From Zonotrichia leucophrys gambelii (lineage: Eukaryota > Chordata > Aves > Passeriformes > Passerellidae), in the NCBI RefSeq assembly GCF_028769735.1, contig NC_088171.1, forward strand, positions 146,837,917-146,901,916: a DNA stretch of 64,000 nt. The letters are read 5' to 3'. This document shows positions 35,691 through 46,729 of this stretch, piece by piece. Made by a program: the position numbers and the translations under genes. Position 1 is the stretch's first letter. The number at the start of each line of letters is the position of its first letter. The notes below the pieces were generated by a model. It saw nothing but the letters and a program-made list of their open reading frames with translations, was not told the DNA's origin and searched no databases.

Positions 35691-38600
35691 CACACCTAGC
35701 TTGAAAAGTGAGATTAAAAGTGGAAAACCTACCTCAGCTGAGAGCTAATAACATACTATTAGTGGGACTTGTGACTCTCTTGCTGACCATGTTGTCCTTT
35801 GTATCACCAAGTATTCAGTTCATGGACTGTTCACAGGTTAGAACCAGATTTATGTGTGTTCATCTCTTTATAAGATAATAAACTGAGTTTTTTATTTACA
35901 TAATAGCTATAAGGAAAGACAACTGGTTTTATTTCATAGCTGGAGAGATTTTTTGAAGAACTTTAGTATCGAAATTTTTTGAGAGATCCTTTTTATTCAA
36001 AGTTTCTGAATACACAAATATGAAATATAAGAGGTCATACATTTTTCTATATCAGTTTCCACCCTTTAAAAGGTTACAGATTTTCATTTGTGGCATCACT
36101 TTTGATGACACTGATGAAATATTTGGCTTGCTGTAGTTTTGCACTCACTTTGAGAAGCTCTTGCTATAAACTCATGTACCTAGGGATCTTGCCTTGCAAC
36201 CTAGCAATGTCCTGTAATAAAACTAAAGAGTTAAATGTGCTTCATCTTTACATTCTTATTTTTTGGATCACATGTGTTCACCTCACATAGTTCTGGAGAA
36301 ATCCTCTCAAGTATAAAATAGTAAAATCTGCCCCTCTGCAATGCTGGTATAACAGAATTCTAAAGATAATTCTGTCATATTCACAACTGTGGAAAAGTTT
36401 CCACTCTTCCTTTGCTGTCCTACATGTGCAGAAAAAGTTGTGCAGCATCCATCTTATCTTTTCAATAACTGTATTTTAAATTATGGTTATTTGTCAAATG
36501 GTCTTAAACCTGTAGCTGCAGATCTATAAGTACCATGACCTGTCTCCACTGGAAAGGGCTGATGTAATTAGAAAAAGGCCTATATCAATCACTGAGATAA
36601 TGGGTGTTCTCTCTCTGTCCCTCTCTCCTTCTCTCTCTTTCATCATCAATTACCCTGGCTATTTTAGACAAAATATCAGAAAAACCTACTTTCTTTTAGC
36701 TACACTGCTGCCATTGCTATTAATGGAATTTAAATTTTTCTGTTAGGGAAAAAGTTCCTATGCAGACTACTCAATAACTACCACTCAAGGGAAGTCTGAT
36801 CTGTGTAATCTCACAGCATTAGCAATGGACTTACTAAGTGTGGTAAAAGTTGACATGTCTGGTATGGAGTGATTCTCCTTGAAATAACTATCTGAATTAA
36901 GAGTGTTTCCCTTTTAGTCTTGTTGTGGCTGATATTAAACATAATGAGTCAAAATCCTGATGTAAGGTTTAAATAACATTTACTATTACTATTATTTCTA
37001 AAAATGCTTTTAAAGATGTTGAAAACACCCGTCTGGAAAGGTATTCAATATCTCCTACTATCAACAGGAGGCATCCGATTATCAGTAGTTGCCAGAAATG
37101 ACTCTTCAACCAATATCTTTCATAAATTGGTCCTTAGAAGCTGATTAAAAAAAAAAAAAATAGTGGCAGCATAATAAAAGCATGTAGAGCTAAAGCTTTG
37201 ACAAGCTTAAGTATAAATCAAAACATTGTCTTAAGTATGCTTAAATTTAAGCATGTTTGTCCACACTTGTAGAGAAACTTGTGTGACTTTTCAAATTTTA
37301 GCTTTTGGATTGTACCCCTGATAACATGAGTGAGAGCAAAGAGGACTCTGAGGAGCAATTTTGATTATGCACATCTTTGATTTCTTTGAGACCTGGGCCT
37401 TGCTGCAGGATAAAAAAGGAAAACTACTGCAGGAAATTATCAGTTCTTCTGTGTATCAAAGGCCAAAAAAATTCACTCTGAGTTTCCTCCATCAAGCCTA
37501 ACCACTTACAGATGCCTTACCATTTTTAAAAGAACATTAAAAAAATGCCAGACAGTTTCTGTAATGATTGTACAAGAATGAAAAATGCTTTTCCTAAAAG
37601 TTAACATGACTATAGCCTGATGAAATAAAAATCCTTGCCTAGTCTTGCTTTAAAATGTGAGAACTTTTGAATATATGAGTACCAAAACAGATTTATGCTC
37701 TAATATATTCTGTGGGTGAAACCCCTGCAGACTGGCCATGGCAGGAGAGGCAGCTTGCATAGAGGTAGCCCAGAAAATGAAGAAAAAATTGCACCCAAGG
37801 GTTCTTCAGACAGAAATGGTGTCTCCCAGGTGGATGAGAAGAGGCTCCAACTTTTCTCTGAATTTGAAGTACAGCCAGCAGCCAGACATTTGCAGGTGAA
37901 GAAAACAAAAACAGTTGATTTCTCACTCTCCCCACACATATTTGTTTTATTTCACACAAATGCTTGTATGATTTGTATTGATTCTGGGATTATGTTCATA
38001 CAATGACATTATTTAAACAAAGGCACAAGGAAACACTTTATTCAGGTAGATTTTCTTTTTGCAGAGATCAGGCAAATAAATTAAAGTTTCCCTACATTTC
38101 TTTGGCTTGATTTATGAGCTCTTCAGCCGCAGTCTGGCAGATACCTTTAGGCTGTTGGCTTGAATGGGTTCCAGTGGTGAGCCTAAACAATCCTTTGACA
38201 ATGGTATAGGTTTATTCTTCAGTCTCTTAGAGCAAGTGTCCTACCGATGCATCATTTTTCTAGAGTGATTTACTCATTGGTGAAGCAGTGCTTGACTTTG
38301 CTACACTTCTTATCTTTCAAAAATGTTCTGCATTGGTAGAAGCCTTTCCAAGTATGCAGAGAAATGTAAAAGGTTAAAAAAGGTTTGCAGCAGAAATTTC
38401 TGAGCCTCAACATTTCAACCTTTACCAGGAAACTTCTGCTTATCTCTTCCTGATAATGAGCACTTTTGTTATCAAACTGCACAAAGGCCACCTTATAAAA
38501 CTTGCTGAAGATGTGTCAGAAATTTGCAATTTGTGGCTTGGCCTATTGACCTTATCTCACTTCGATGTTCTAAACATTTTTTCCAAGTTCAGTGTCATTG

Positions 38601-40151
38601 CTGCTAAATGGATTAATACAACACTCTTTCTTATTTTGTTACTGCTAAATGTTAACTTTATTCATATGACATATAATTACCTTCAAAAAGAATTCAAAAC
38701 TGATAAAGAATTATAAGTTCTGTGTCTCTCCCTTAAAATCTGTGTGTATATGTGTCTATATATGTCTACATGTGTTTCTGCAGCATCTGCTGCCATTTAA
38801 TAGGCTATAAAACCTCCAGTTTTCTGCAATGAATAGAAATAAGCCAAAGGGAAGCATTCAGTGATTTCAGCCTAGCTCATACTGATATTTTTCATTGAAA
38901 AAGATATTAATGACAGTTTCTCAGGACTGCAGCATGAAGAGTTTGGATTCATTTAGCAGTGAATATGAATTTCCCAGCTTGTCTTCATCTTACAAACAAG
39001 AAAACTTTGATTTGAACATCCCCTGGCAGAATTCAGTGATTTTATGAGTGTTGAGAACAGAGTTGCCTATAACCTTAAGTCTTGAAATTAGAAGACATCT
39101 GCCTGGTGAAGTCATTCACTGCTTACTGGAAAAGGGCATTTCTGATAAATTCCACTTCTTACTCAGTCTCAGAGTAGAAAGTGTTCTTGCCTGCATTTTT
39201 GTAATGGTTTATTAATGCACTTTGACTCTGGATATTGGAGTGTTTTAATATTGCTTGATTTGAGTGCTGCTCTTTACACTTTTGATTAGAATATTATCCT
39301 ACTTGATCGTGTCTAATGTTCTCTGGGATTAACTGCATCTACATTTTGAGTTCATTTCCATCTTACTTGCTCAACACATCAGGTTTTTTGGGAGGGTTTT
39401 TTGTGTTGTTTTGATTCTTTTTGGTTTTGTTTTCTTTTCCATTAGGAGAGTTTTTCAGTCTCTCTACTCAGAAGATATTTGTGGGAAGGTTCTTCTACCA
39501 ATTCAGTTCTGATAATTTTGTTTATGCACAACAGCAGCTGAAAGAAGAAGAATATTTGTCCCTTTTTTACAAGATTCCCTCTTCATATCTCACTTTGAGT
39601 ACACTAACTTCAACAACCACATGGTTTTGTTTTGCATAGTAATATGATACATCAGCGCAACTGTTATTCTACGTGTCATGACTACTTGACTATATTTTTG
39701 TGAAATGCAAGCATCAAGAACCACAACACTCTAAGAGTATAAAAATTTTCCCAGTAATTTCTAAGAAATAATCTACCTTCACAAAAAAAAAAAAATCCTA
39801 AGAACAAGGAAATAAAAGAGAGCTGAAAAAAAACAAAAAAGGGAATCTTGCCAAAACTCAGGATTATTATGAGTGAGACATCAAAAAATAAAGGTTTCAG
39901 AAAGCAAGGGGGACAGTAAATCACACCTGAAACACAAGTGACAAGAATATAGAGACAGAGGCCTTCCTAACATGTAGATCAAAACCAGGTCTTCATATCA
40001 AGAACGAGAGATTGTGCCCATGCTTCAACTCAGGCCAAAAGACAAAGGGAGAGAAAGCTGGACACTCCTATTGTCAGGCAAAGAGATGGCTTATTGCAGT
40101 GCAGAACCCTGTAGGATGAGTCCAAGCCCTCCACCCTGATTGTCTATGTCA
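35691..40151. other. Intergenic DNA without genes
   Basis: Unique sequence with a TC-rich patch (36609-36641), an A14 run near 37147, a T/G-rich patch at 39381-39440 and an A-rich patch at 39781-39840. The 96-codon plus frame at 37716-38006 starts with a charged stretch, but I see no domain or gene context for it. Confidence 0.5.
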
Positions 40152-40990
40152 AAGGACCATGGAGTGATTTGAGCTGAAAAAGACTTTAAACTCACCTCAC
40201 TCCAACCCTCCTGCCATGGACAGGGGCCCATTCCACTGGGCCAGGCTGCTCAAAGCCACATCCAGCCTTGAACACTCCAGGGGTGAGTCATGAACCTGTT
40301 TCAGTGCCTCATCAGTCTCATAGTAAGGAATTTCTGCCTAGTGTCTATTTTAATCCCATCTTTCAGTTTAAAAACATTTCCCTTTGTTCCACCACTGCAT
40401 ATACCTGCCCAGTGTCCCTCTCCAGCTGTCATAGGCCCTTCAGGTACTAGAAAGTGCTGTAAGGTCTCTCCAGAGCCATATCTTTTTCAGGCTAAACAAC
40501 CCAAACTCTTTCAGCCTGGTACCATGAGAGAAATGCTCCAGTCCTCTGACCATCCTCATGAGTCTTCTCTGGACTAGCTCCAGTTCCATACCCTCAGAGC
40601 TGGATGCAGTTTTTGGCTTTGTTGCTCTCCCTGAGGTTCACACAGCCCCACCTCCCAAGCCTGTCAAGATCCCTATGGATTGCATCCCTTTTCTCCAGAC
40701 TGCACCCACAATTTAGTGTTACCAGCAAAATTGCTGAGGGCACAGTCAATCCCACTGCCCACGTCCCCAGCAAAGAAACCAAACAGCACCAATCCTAACA
40801 CTGATGCCCAAGAAATGCCACTTGTCACTGGTCTCCACTTGGACATTGACATGCTAACAACACCTCTTTGAGTGAAACCATCCACTAATTCCTAATCTAC
40901 TGAATTCTCAGTCTCTCTCTCTCCACCTTAGAGACAAGAATGCCATGTGGGACAATGTCAAATGATTTGAACAAATCCAGGCAGTTTTCC
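40152..40990 (-). mobile_element. CR1 LINE with 3' end and partial reverse transcriptase
   Basis: Minus-strand CR1 of about 840 bp, one of the longest in the window. The 3' end lies at about 40152 and the copy runs back into ORF2 at about 40990. Conceptual minus-strand pieces match the CR1 reverse transcriptase: CLDLFKSFDIVPHGIL near 40930-40985, WRPVTSGISWASVLG at about 40793-40837, and FAGNTKLW at 40706-40729 where the family has FADDTKL. Both catalytic aspartates of that motif are therefore replaced by G and [21 protein letters not shown] stretch follows in another frame. Frameshifts separate the pieces and the copy is dead. Confidence 0.9.
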
Positions 40991-41305
40991 TTATGTACCT
41001 ATGCTTTAACCCTATCATATTATTTTCTCCAGAAATAGTATGGGTAGGATAAGCAAAAATAAATTAATGACTTCCAAAGGGGTGTAAAAATAGAATATAC
41101 TTTGGTTTGGGTTTTAAATAAAGAATGAAGCAAAGGATTTTAATAAAAGGAGTATGAAATAATCAAATATCATATAATAGAAAATTAAAATTATGCCCTT
41201 TAAGCATGCAAAAATAATCTAGAAGTGTAAAGCTCCTTTAGAAGTTATCCTATGAAACAACTCATCTTTCAAAAAAAATGGAACAATAGACAGAAATGAA
41301 GCAAG
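40991..41305. other. A+T-rich spacer
   Basis: Short A+T-rich stretch between the CR1 and the next LTR. Nothing recognised. Confidence 0.6.
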
Positions 41306-41700
41306 TGTTATGATCTGATTATAAGAGATGTCTGTGCCAAAATTAAAGTGCAAATGAGACAATATGCCAAAGTCAATAGTACAAATTTTATTTAACAGTA
41401 AATGTGAGGTAGAGAGATAGAAAGGGGAAGAGAGAGGAAGAGAGAGGGTGAGAGCAAGAAAGAGATCAAGTAGAAAAATATCATCACCCTGAGGATTCCT
41501 GTGATGTCCCGCTGGCCCTTCTTCACCCTGGTCTTCTTGGTGGTGGGGGTCCATGAGTCATTCTTCTGGAAATGCCACTTTTACACAATCCACGTCCTGG
41601 ATATCCACAGGGCATAGATGCCATTCCCATAGAGTGGGATAGCACATGTGTAGGTCCATGTGACTTTGTGAGGAGAGGTGACTGTAGAAAATAGGAGATG
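41306..41700 (-). mobile_element. Probable endogenous retrovirus LTR, minus strand
   Basis: The left end reads TGTTATGATCTG. On the minus strand a polyadenylation signal (AATAAA, complement near 41390) is followed by a TTGACTTTGGCATATTGTCT segment and a short 3' end, the layout of an LTR. Upstream on that strand lies a pyrimidine-rich tract (purine-rich on the plus strand, 41408-41468) and a C+G-richer part up to about 41560. I recognise the R/U5-like part as a passerine LTR type, but the outer right limit is a guess. The 111-codon minus frame at 41219-41554 crosses this tract and is not a credible gene. Confidence 0.5.
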
Positions 41701-42939
41701 GTAAAAACCAGTTATGGGAGAGACATTTGATTGCACTTGGCCACCCCTATGTGTTCCCACACAGTGTTCAATACAAGAATGGTGGAGCTAAGGGTCTGAG
41801 GGGCTTTGATGCATCTGGGTGGAACTTCCCCATGGCAAGTGAGTGAAGAAGTCAAAGAATGTATCTAAATGTCCCCTGGTTTTCGAAAATTATTTGATTT
41901 TTGTTTCCTCAAGCTGCCCAGTGAAACCTGCTTGATCAGGGCAGTCATGCATGAGGTTTTCCACAGATTACTCTTGTGACTGTTTCTCCCTCAGGATTTC
42001 CAATTCAAAGATGAACTGAAATTAGGATATTAAATAAGACCAAATTTTCCTTTAGTTGGAAGACATGATTAATAGTCTACTAATTAATTAATTTGCTCTT
42101 AAACACCTCTGATCTCCACTGTCCTCTTCAGTTTCTAGGTGGCCCAGAAAACAATGTTTGTCTTAAGCTGCCTCTTGCTGAGTGAGAAAGGCTTTTGTGA
42201 CCACAATAGCAGATTAATTTACTGCAGTATTTTCTAGCTTTGCTATTTGCAAGGATAATGTACAAAGAAATAATACAATATTCAGCAGCCGGTGTCCTTT
42301 AGACACATTACTTAGCTAGTTCCACTAATGGTTTGTACTACTTCCTAATGAATGTTTAGTCTCCTGGATACATTCACTGGATAAAATACCTCACCCCGGG
42401 GTTTTGTTTTTTTGGCAAGGTTGACTCTGAAAGACAGAGATTGTTTTAGCAAAACCTGGTTTATTTTCATTTTAGGTTTTCTCTGTGTCTGATAAGCTTT
42501 TTCTCAAAATGGGAATTCTTATTTTCTTCCCTTCAGATGGGTTCCATACAGAGTGGAACGAAGCTGAAGTAAGCTAAGGCTTTCTCAGGAAAAGTGTAAA
42601 TTTGAGTCTCCTCTCTGCACCAGTTTATTTTCATAAGGTATGAAGGAATATAGCATGTTAAAGGCTGCTTTCTCTGGTTGCATTTGACAAAAATTGGACA
42701 AGGAGATCAGAAGCTGATAGGAACTGATGGAAAAAGAGAATAGATCTCGTTTCCTTAAGAAAACAGTCTAAAAATTTATCTGAATTGCATTTTAATCAAA
42801 GCTGTATGTTAGACTACCCTAGCAAGGAAATGAATTTGTTTATTTTCAGAAAGTCTTGTAGTACAATAATTTCAAACACAATACATTATCTGACCCATAG
42901 CCCCCTTTACTCTCTGGTTTAGGATAACTGCAACTAAAT
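41701..42939. other. Intergenic DNA, right part of an LTR possible
   Basis: Mostly unique sequence. The first 200 bases might still belong to the minus-strand LTR. Nothing else recognised. Confidence 0.45.
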
Positions 42940-42943
42940 ATCT

Positions 42944-43470
42944 TGGGTCTGGCTGAGATGGATTTAACTTTTTCCATGGTAGCCTTCACATTTCAGTGCT
43001 GGGCAGTGGTGCCTACAAAGGTGTTGATGTCACTGTGGTGTTTTAGTTCCTGCTGAGCAGAGCTGGCACACCACCAGGGCTGTCTCTCCAAAATTTCCCC
43101 CTTCACCTGTTTTGCTGGGGGTGGGAAAGATCATTGGCAGAGACACAGCCAGGACATCTGACCCAAAGGATATCTCATATCATATGGTGTCTGCTGAGCA
43201 ATAAAACCTAAGAGAAAGGAGGCAGAGTGTGGAATTCATTCCTGTGTTTGTCTTCTGAAGAAAGCACAATGAGCGCTGAAGCCCTTTTGCCCAGGAAGTG
43301 GTTGGACTTGCTGATGGGATGTATAGAACAAATCTTTTGTTTTCTTCCATGCATGACCTTTGCTTCATTAAAATGCCTTTATATCGTTCCCTGAAATTGT
43401 TTTTGCTGAGTAGGGGGTAAGAAAGTGGCTTGGTAGGTACATGGTGTCCAGCCAAGGTCAACCCACCACA
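42944..43470 (+). mobile_element. Endogenous retrovirus LTR (avian ERVL type)
   Basis: Plus-strand LTR of about 527 bp. It follows the order I know for a widespread avian ERVL-type LTR: GGTCTGGCTGAGATGGATTT at the start, GTGTTGATGTCACTGTGGTG, GACACAGCCAGGACATCTGA, ATATCATATGGTGTCTGCTG with the TATA-like AATAAAA just after (43200), GAAGCCCTTTTGCCC, a degraded TTAAAATGCCTTTATATCG region, and a terminal AGGTCAACCCACCACA ending at 43470. I found no clear target duplication; the first bases have decayed. Solo, with no viral coding sequence. Confidence 0.75.
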
Positions 43471-43942
43471 GAGAATGAAAAGGGAGATGAAAAGCAGCCT
43501 TTGCAGAGCTCAGTAAGAACTGGCCTTCCCCCTACTCCCATTTCATTTCAGAGGAAGATCAAGTTATGTGTTAAATCAGATTATAACTGTGGATTTTTCA
43601 TATATCAGAAGAAACACCACAAGAAAAATAATACAGTTTTTATTCTATTCCTCAGAATGTTATGTCTCTCATATAAATAGTTATATATCTTAAATATGAT
43701 CTATGCAAAGACATGCAATCTACATGTAAACTTATGGGGTTCAAGGTTTGACCAAACAAATAAACTTGTTAGAAATTTCAGTCTCATGGAGGTCTTGACT
43801 TTGAAACTTAGAGGCTTCTGACAAATAAAACCACTTGGAGTAGTTTTCTTACTTCAACCAGGCATTCTAAAGTATAAACAGTAAGATTATTTCATTTCAG
43901 GTGAAAATATCAAGTACCTGAATTACTACTGGCCTGTAAGAA
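43471..43942. other. A+T-rich spacer
   Basis: Unique sequence between the LTR and the TTCCC array. Nothing recognised. Confidence 0.6.
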
Positions 43943-44134
43943 TTTCCCTTCCCTTCCCTTCCCTTCCCTTCCCTTCCCTTCCCTTCCCTTCCCTTCCCTT
44001 CCCTTCCCTTCCCTTCCTCCCTTCCCTTCCTCCTTCCCTTCCCTTCCCTTCCCTTCCCTTCCCTTCCCTTCCCTTCCCTTCCCTTCCCTTCCCTTCCCTT
44101 CCCTTCCCTTCCCTTCCCTTCCCTTCCCTTCCCC
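43943..44134. repeat. (TTCCC)n pentanucleotide array, 192 bp
   Basis: About 38 units of TTCCC (GGGAA on the other strand), interrupted only near 44015-44034 by two TTCCTCC variants. The whole stretch is pure pyrimidine on the plus strand. The apparent 79-codon G/R/E/K-repeat frame on the minus strand is a translation of the array. Confidence 0.98.
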
Positions 44135-44738
44135 AAAAATAAAAACAGCTTGGAAGATTTTTTTAAGTATTTTGGAAAGAAATAGTTATGAAGAACACAA
44201 ATTACTTATTATAATTAAGTGAGTAAAAACAGCAGAGTTCAGCAGATAATCATTGTCATTGATCATATTATTACAGGATTTGAAGAGGCCCTTAATTGAC
44301 CCATATTTAAAATACATAGTAGAGAATTTTACTCTCTAAAATATAAATTTATAAAAGACATTTTTAATTTATATAGGAATATAAAGTAATTCAGAAGTTA
44401 CACAGGTAAAAGACCTTGAAAATCTTATTTTTAAACAACACTTCTCTTTTTATTCAAATTTTTCAGTAATGTACAAGCCAGAATGGGAGAATTTCTCTCT
44501 TCCTTGTGTAATGACTTTGGAACTTGGACATTGTCTCCAGTTCTTCCCTGTAAGTCCATGTCTGATATGCCCAGGGCAGAGAACACAACCAGACTGTGCT
44601 CCAAACCCAGCAGATCTGTCTCACCCATGCAGATCACATGGGCAGGTTTGCTTGCTCACATTGCACCTAAAAATCTCAAGCAAAACCAGATTAAAGCAAG
44701 ATAAAACAACAAGGAAAGTGAAAATCAGAAAAGACAGA
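44135..44738. other. Intergenic DNA, nothing recognised
   Basis: A+T-rich at first, then C+G-richer at 44480-44690, where three overlapping frames on both strands exist without domains. Confidence 0.5.
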
Positions 44739-44872
44739 TCATCCCCATTTTACAGTCTGAAGACAGAAATTAAATTGTTTGTGGTCAAATGAGGGCAGAC
44801 AGGACACCTTTGGCAGAGGTGGAAGTAAAATCACAGATCACTCTCTTAAGCATTAGATTAGCCTTTCCTCCT
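44739..44872 (+). mobile_element. MIR/CORE-SINE-like ancient SINE remnant
   Basis: The order CATCCCCATTTTACAG, a degraded GAAGACAGAAATTAAATTGT, TGGTCAAATGAGGGCAGACA, TTTGGCAGAGGTGGAAGTAA, then CAGATCACTCTCTTAAGCAT and AGATTAGCCTTTCCTCC parallels the 3' half of amniote MIR-type CORE-SINEs (CCATTTTACAGATGAGGAA, GGCAGAGC, then a CCA-rich end). Divergence is high and the tRNA-like head is missing. Such ancient SINEs are rare in birds. Confidence 0.5.
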
Positions 44873-45864
44873 GGCTTTTACTTAAATCCATTTGACAGCA
44901 ACTGACTCAATTATTCCTTGTGATTAATTTCCTGAAGATTTTGGCTTTTGTTCATTTATTTTGTTCTTCATGTATTGTTTTCAGACCAATCCCAGAGTCT
45001 ATAAATGCATTTTTATTAGCACTACACGAATAGTTCTATTCAATAATGCTGAGGCAGTAGGTGGCAATTTAATGTGTGACAATTAATAAAAGGCAGGAGC
45101 TATCAGCCAAGAGTGAGATACAGTGATGTCTTCTCTGTTGTGCAGGTTTGTTGTCTGATGATAAAATCAAAGAACAAGCACTTCTACAGAGGTCTTTATG
45201 TTCTTTACATATGTCTTTTGCTTGGCACATGTGTACATAATCCCAGTCTATTCATCAGAAATGAGAGAATCCATCTCTTTATTGTGTCAGCAATACAAAA
45301 CCTGTGGCTAACAGCTTCTCATTTAAAAAAGGTCATATTGCAGGATTGTGCAACATATCAGCCAATGGTTGTGGAACAGTTTGCACCAGCGCATCTATTA
45401 ACTTGCACTTCATAGGTTTCGGTTTCCCACAGTAACCTGCAATAATATTTTATTCTCTTTGGGAGTCTTTGAAAAAGACAAAAGGGCACCTAGCTGGGAT
45501 TAGTGTCCTGCACATTTCTAAAGATTCCTGCCAAATGAGAGTGTATGCATGGAATATTTGATGATCAAACACAAAGCTGAATTGACAAAATTATTCATGT
45601 TCTTTATTCTCCAAATAAGAAAAAACCACACACTGTTAAAGGGGAAGAAGTACTCTGATTGTGGCTATAATAACTTAGACTTCTAATTAATTGCTTTAAC
45701 TTGTAGACCATTAGGACTGATTTGTTTTAGTTTACTGTGAGGTTCCAAGGATTGTGTACACACCATTGCAAGGAGTCACCCTGCTTTTATAAAGTCGTTT
45801 TTATCATTTTCAGTACAAAACTTTCCTTCCTGTCTTCCTCTCTTCTTGCATGATATTAAGCTTT
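44873..45864. other. Intergenic DNA without genes
   Basis: Unique A+T-rich sequence. The 100-codon plus frame at 45113-45415 shows no domain. Confidence 0.55.
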
Positions 45865-45940
45865 TTCCTTCCTTCCTTCCTTCCTTCCTTCCTTCCTTCC
45901 TTCCTTCCTTCCTTCCTGCCTGCCTGCCTGCCTCCCTCCC
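45865..45940. repeat. (TTCC)n grading into (TGCC)n and CTCC
   Basis: A tetranucleotide array: TTCC units to about 45916, then three to four TGCC units, then CTCC units. The graded change of unit shows point mutation followed by spread of the variant. Frames across it on either strand are low complexity. Confidence 0.97.
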
Positions 45941-46270
45941 AGCAGGGAATTTTATCCTCTTCAGGAGTTCCTGGTGCCAGAATTATCCATATATGAACTC
46001 TTCCCCAGCAGAACGTGCCTGTCACGCCTGTGAGCAGAGGAGTGCACCCGACCCACTCAGCTCAGCTCCAAAGGGAAGGAGATCTCCACAGTGTGGGAAG
46101 GTGATGTCTCTTGACTCCCACACAGAGCCTCAATTATCTACCAGCAGCTTCAGGACATTAAATTTCTTCACCACCTACAACAAACAAAAGCAAACTGCAG
46201 TGGGCAAGACTGAGCAGTTCTTGCACGTCACAGCTGAGTTTGGGTTCTGGTGCTGTTTCCTTGGTAGGTG
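45941..46270. other. Unique DNA left of a direct repeat
   Basis: C+G-richer sequence of unknown nature. A 163-codon plus frame (45846-46337) starts in the TTCC array and runs through it. No domain is recognised and its N-terminal third is a repeat translation. Confidence 0.45.
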
Positions 46271-46361
46271 GGTACAGATCCCAGACTTGTGCTATTCCTT
46301 GATGTTTTTAGTGCATGACCTTCCCACTTCTTCATAAGTTGATGGATGTTGTGCAGGACCA
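46271..46361. repeat. 91-bp direct repeat, left copy
   Basis: Runs from GGTACAGATCCCAG to GTGCAGGACCA. It matches 46639-46729 over the same 91-base length with 8 substitutions and no gap. The two copies bracket a solo LTR and a 21-base spacer. Confidence 0.95.
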
Positions 46362-46382
46362 GTAGAATGCAGCAGGTGGATC

Positions 46383-46638
46383 TGTCATTGGTCTCATATT
46401 GTTTCTAGTTAATGGCCAATCACAGTCAGCTGGCTCGGACTCTCTGTCCGAGCCATAAGCCTTTTTTATCATTCTTACTTTTTCTGTTCTTAGCTAATCT
46501 TCTGAAATCCTTTCTTCTACTGTTTTAGTATAGGGTTAATATGATATATATAATAAAATAATAAATCAAGCCTTCTGAAACATGGAGTCAGATCCTCGTC
46601 TCTTCCCTCATCCTCAGACCCCTGTGAACACTGTCACA
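46383..46638 (+). mobile_element. Short solo LTR between direct repeats
   Basis: A 256-bp element starts TGTCATTGGTCTC and ends CACTGTCACA. It has a TATA-rich stretch (ATATGATATATATAATAAAA near 46540) and AATAAA at about 46560, followed by a U5-like segment, all in plus orientation. I recognise the general sequence as a passerine ERV LTR. The flanking five bases, GGATC (46378-46382) and GGTAC (46639-46643), agree at only three of five positions, so a target duplication is doubtful. A perfect 9-bp hairpin lies at 46432-46454. Confidence 0.75.
46432..46454. repeat. Perfect hairpin in the LTR
   Basis: GGCTCGGAC, a 5-base loop TCTCT, then GTCCGAGCC: a 9-bp C+G-rich stem. It lies upstream of the TATA-like region, where LTR enhancer elements usually sit. 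Confidence 0.95.
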
Positions 46639-46729
46639 GGTACAGATCCCAGGGTTGTGCTATTCCTTGACATTTTTAGTGCAAGACCTTCCCACTTCTT
46701 CATAAGTTCCTGGATGCTGTGCAGGACCA
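46639..46729. repeat. 91-bp direct repeat, right copy
   Basis: Begins immediately at the 3' end of the LTR. About 91% identical to 46271-46361. Sequence after it (46730 onward) does not match the 21 bases that follow the left copy. A 65-codon minus frame (46614-46811) crosses it with no recognised domain. Confidence 0.95.

Noticed and set aside
43897..44136. Glycine/arginine/glutamate/lysine repeat protein
   Set aside because: Translation of the TTCCC array.
45846..46337. 163-codon plus-strand frame
   Set aside because: Its N-terminal part is the TTCC array (FLPS repeats), and the rest shows no domain and runs into the 91-bp repeat.
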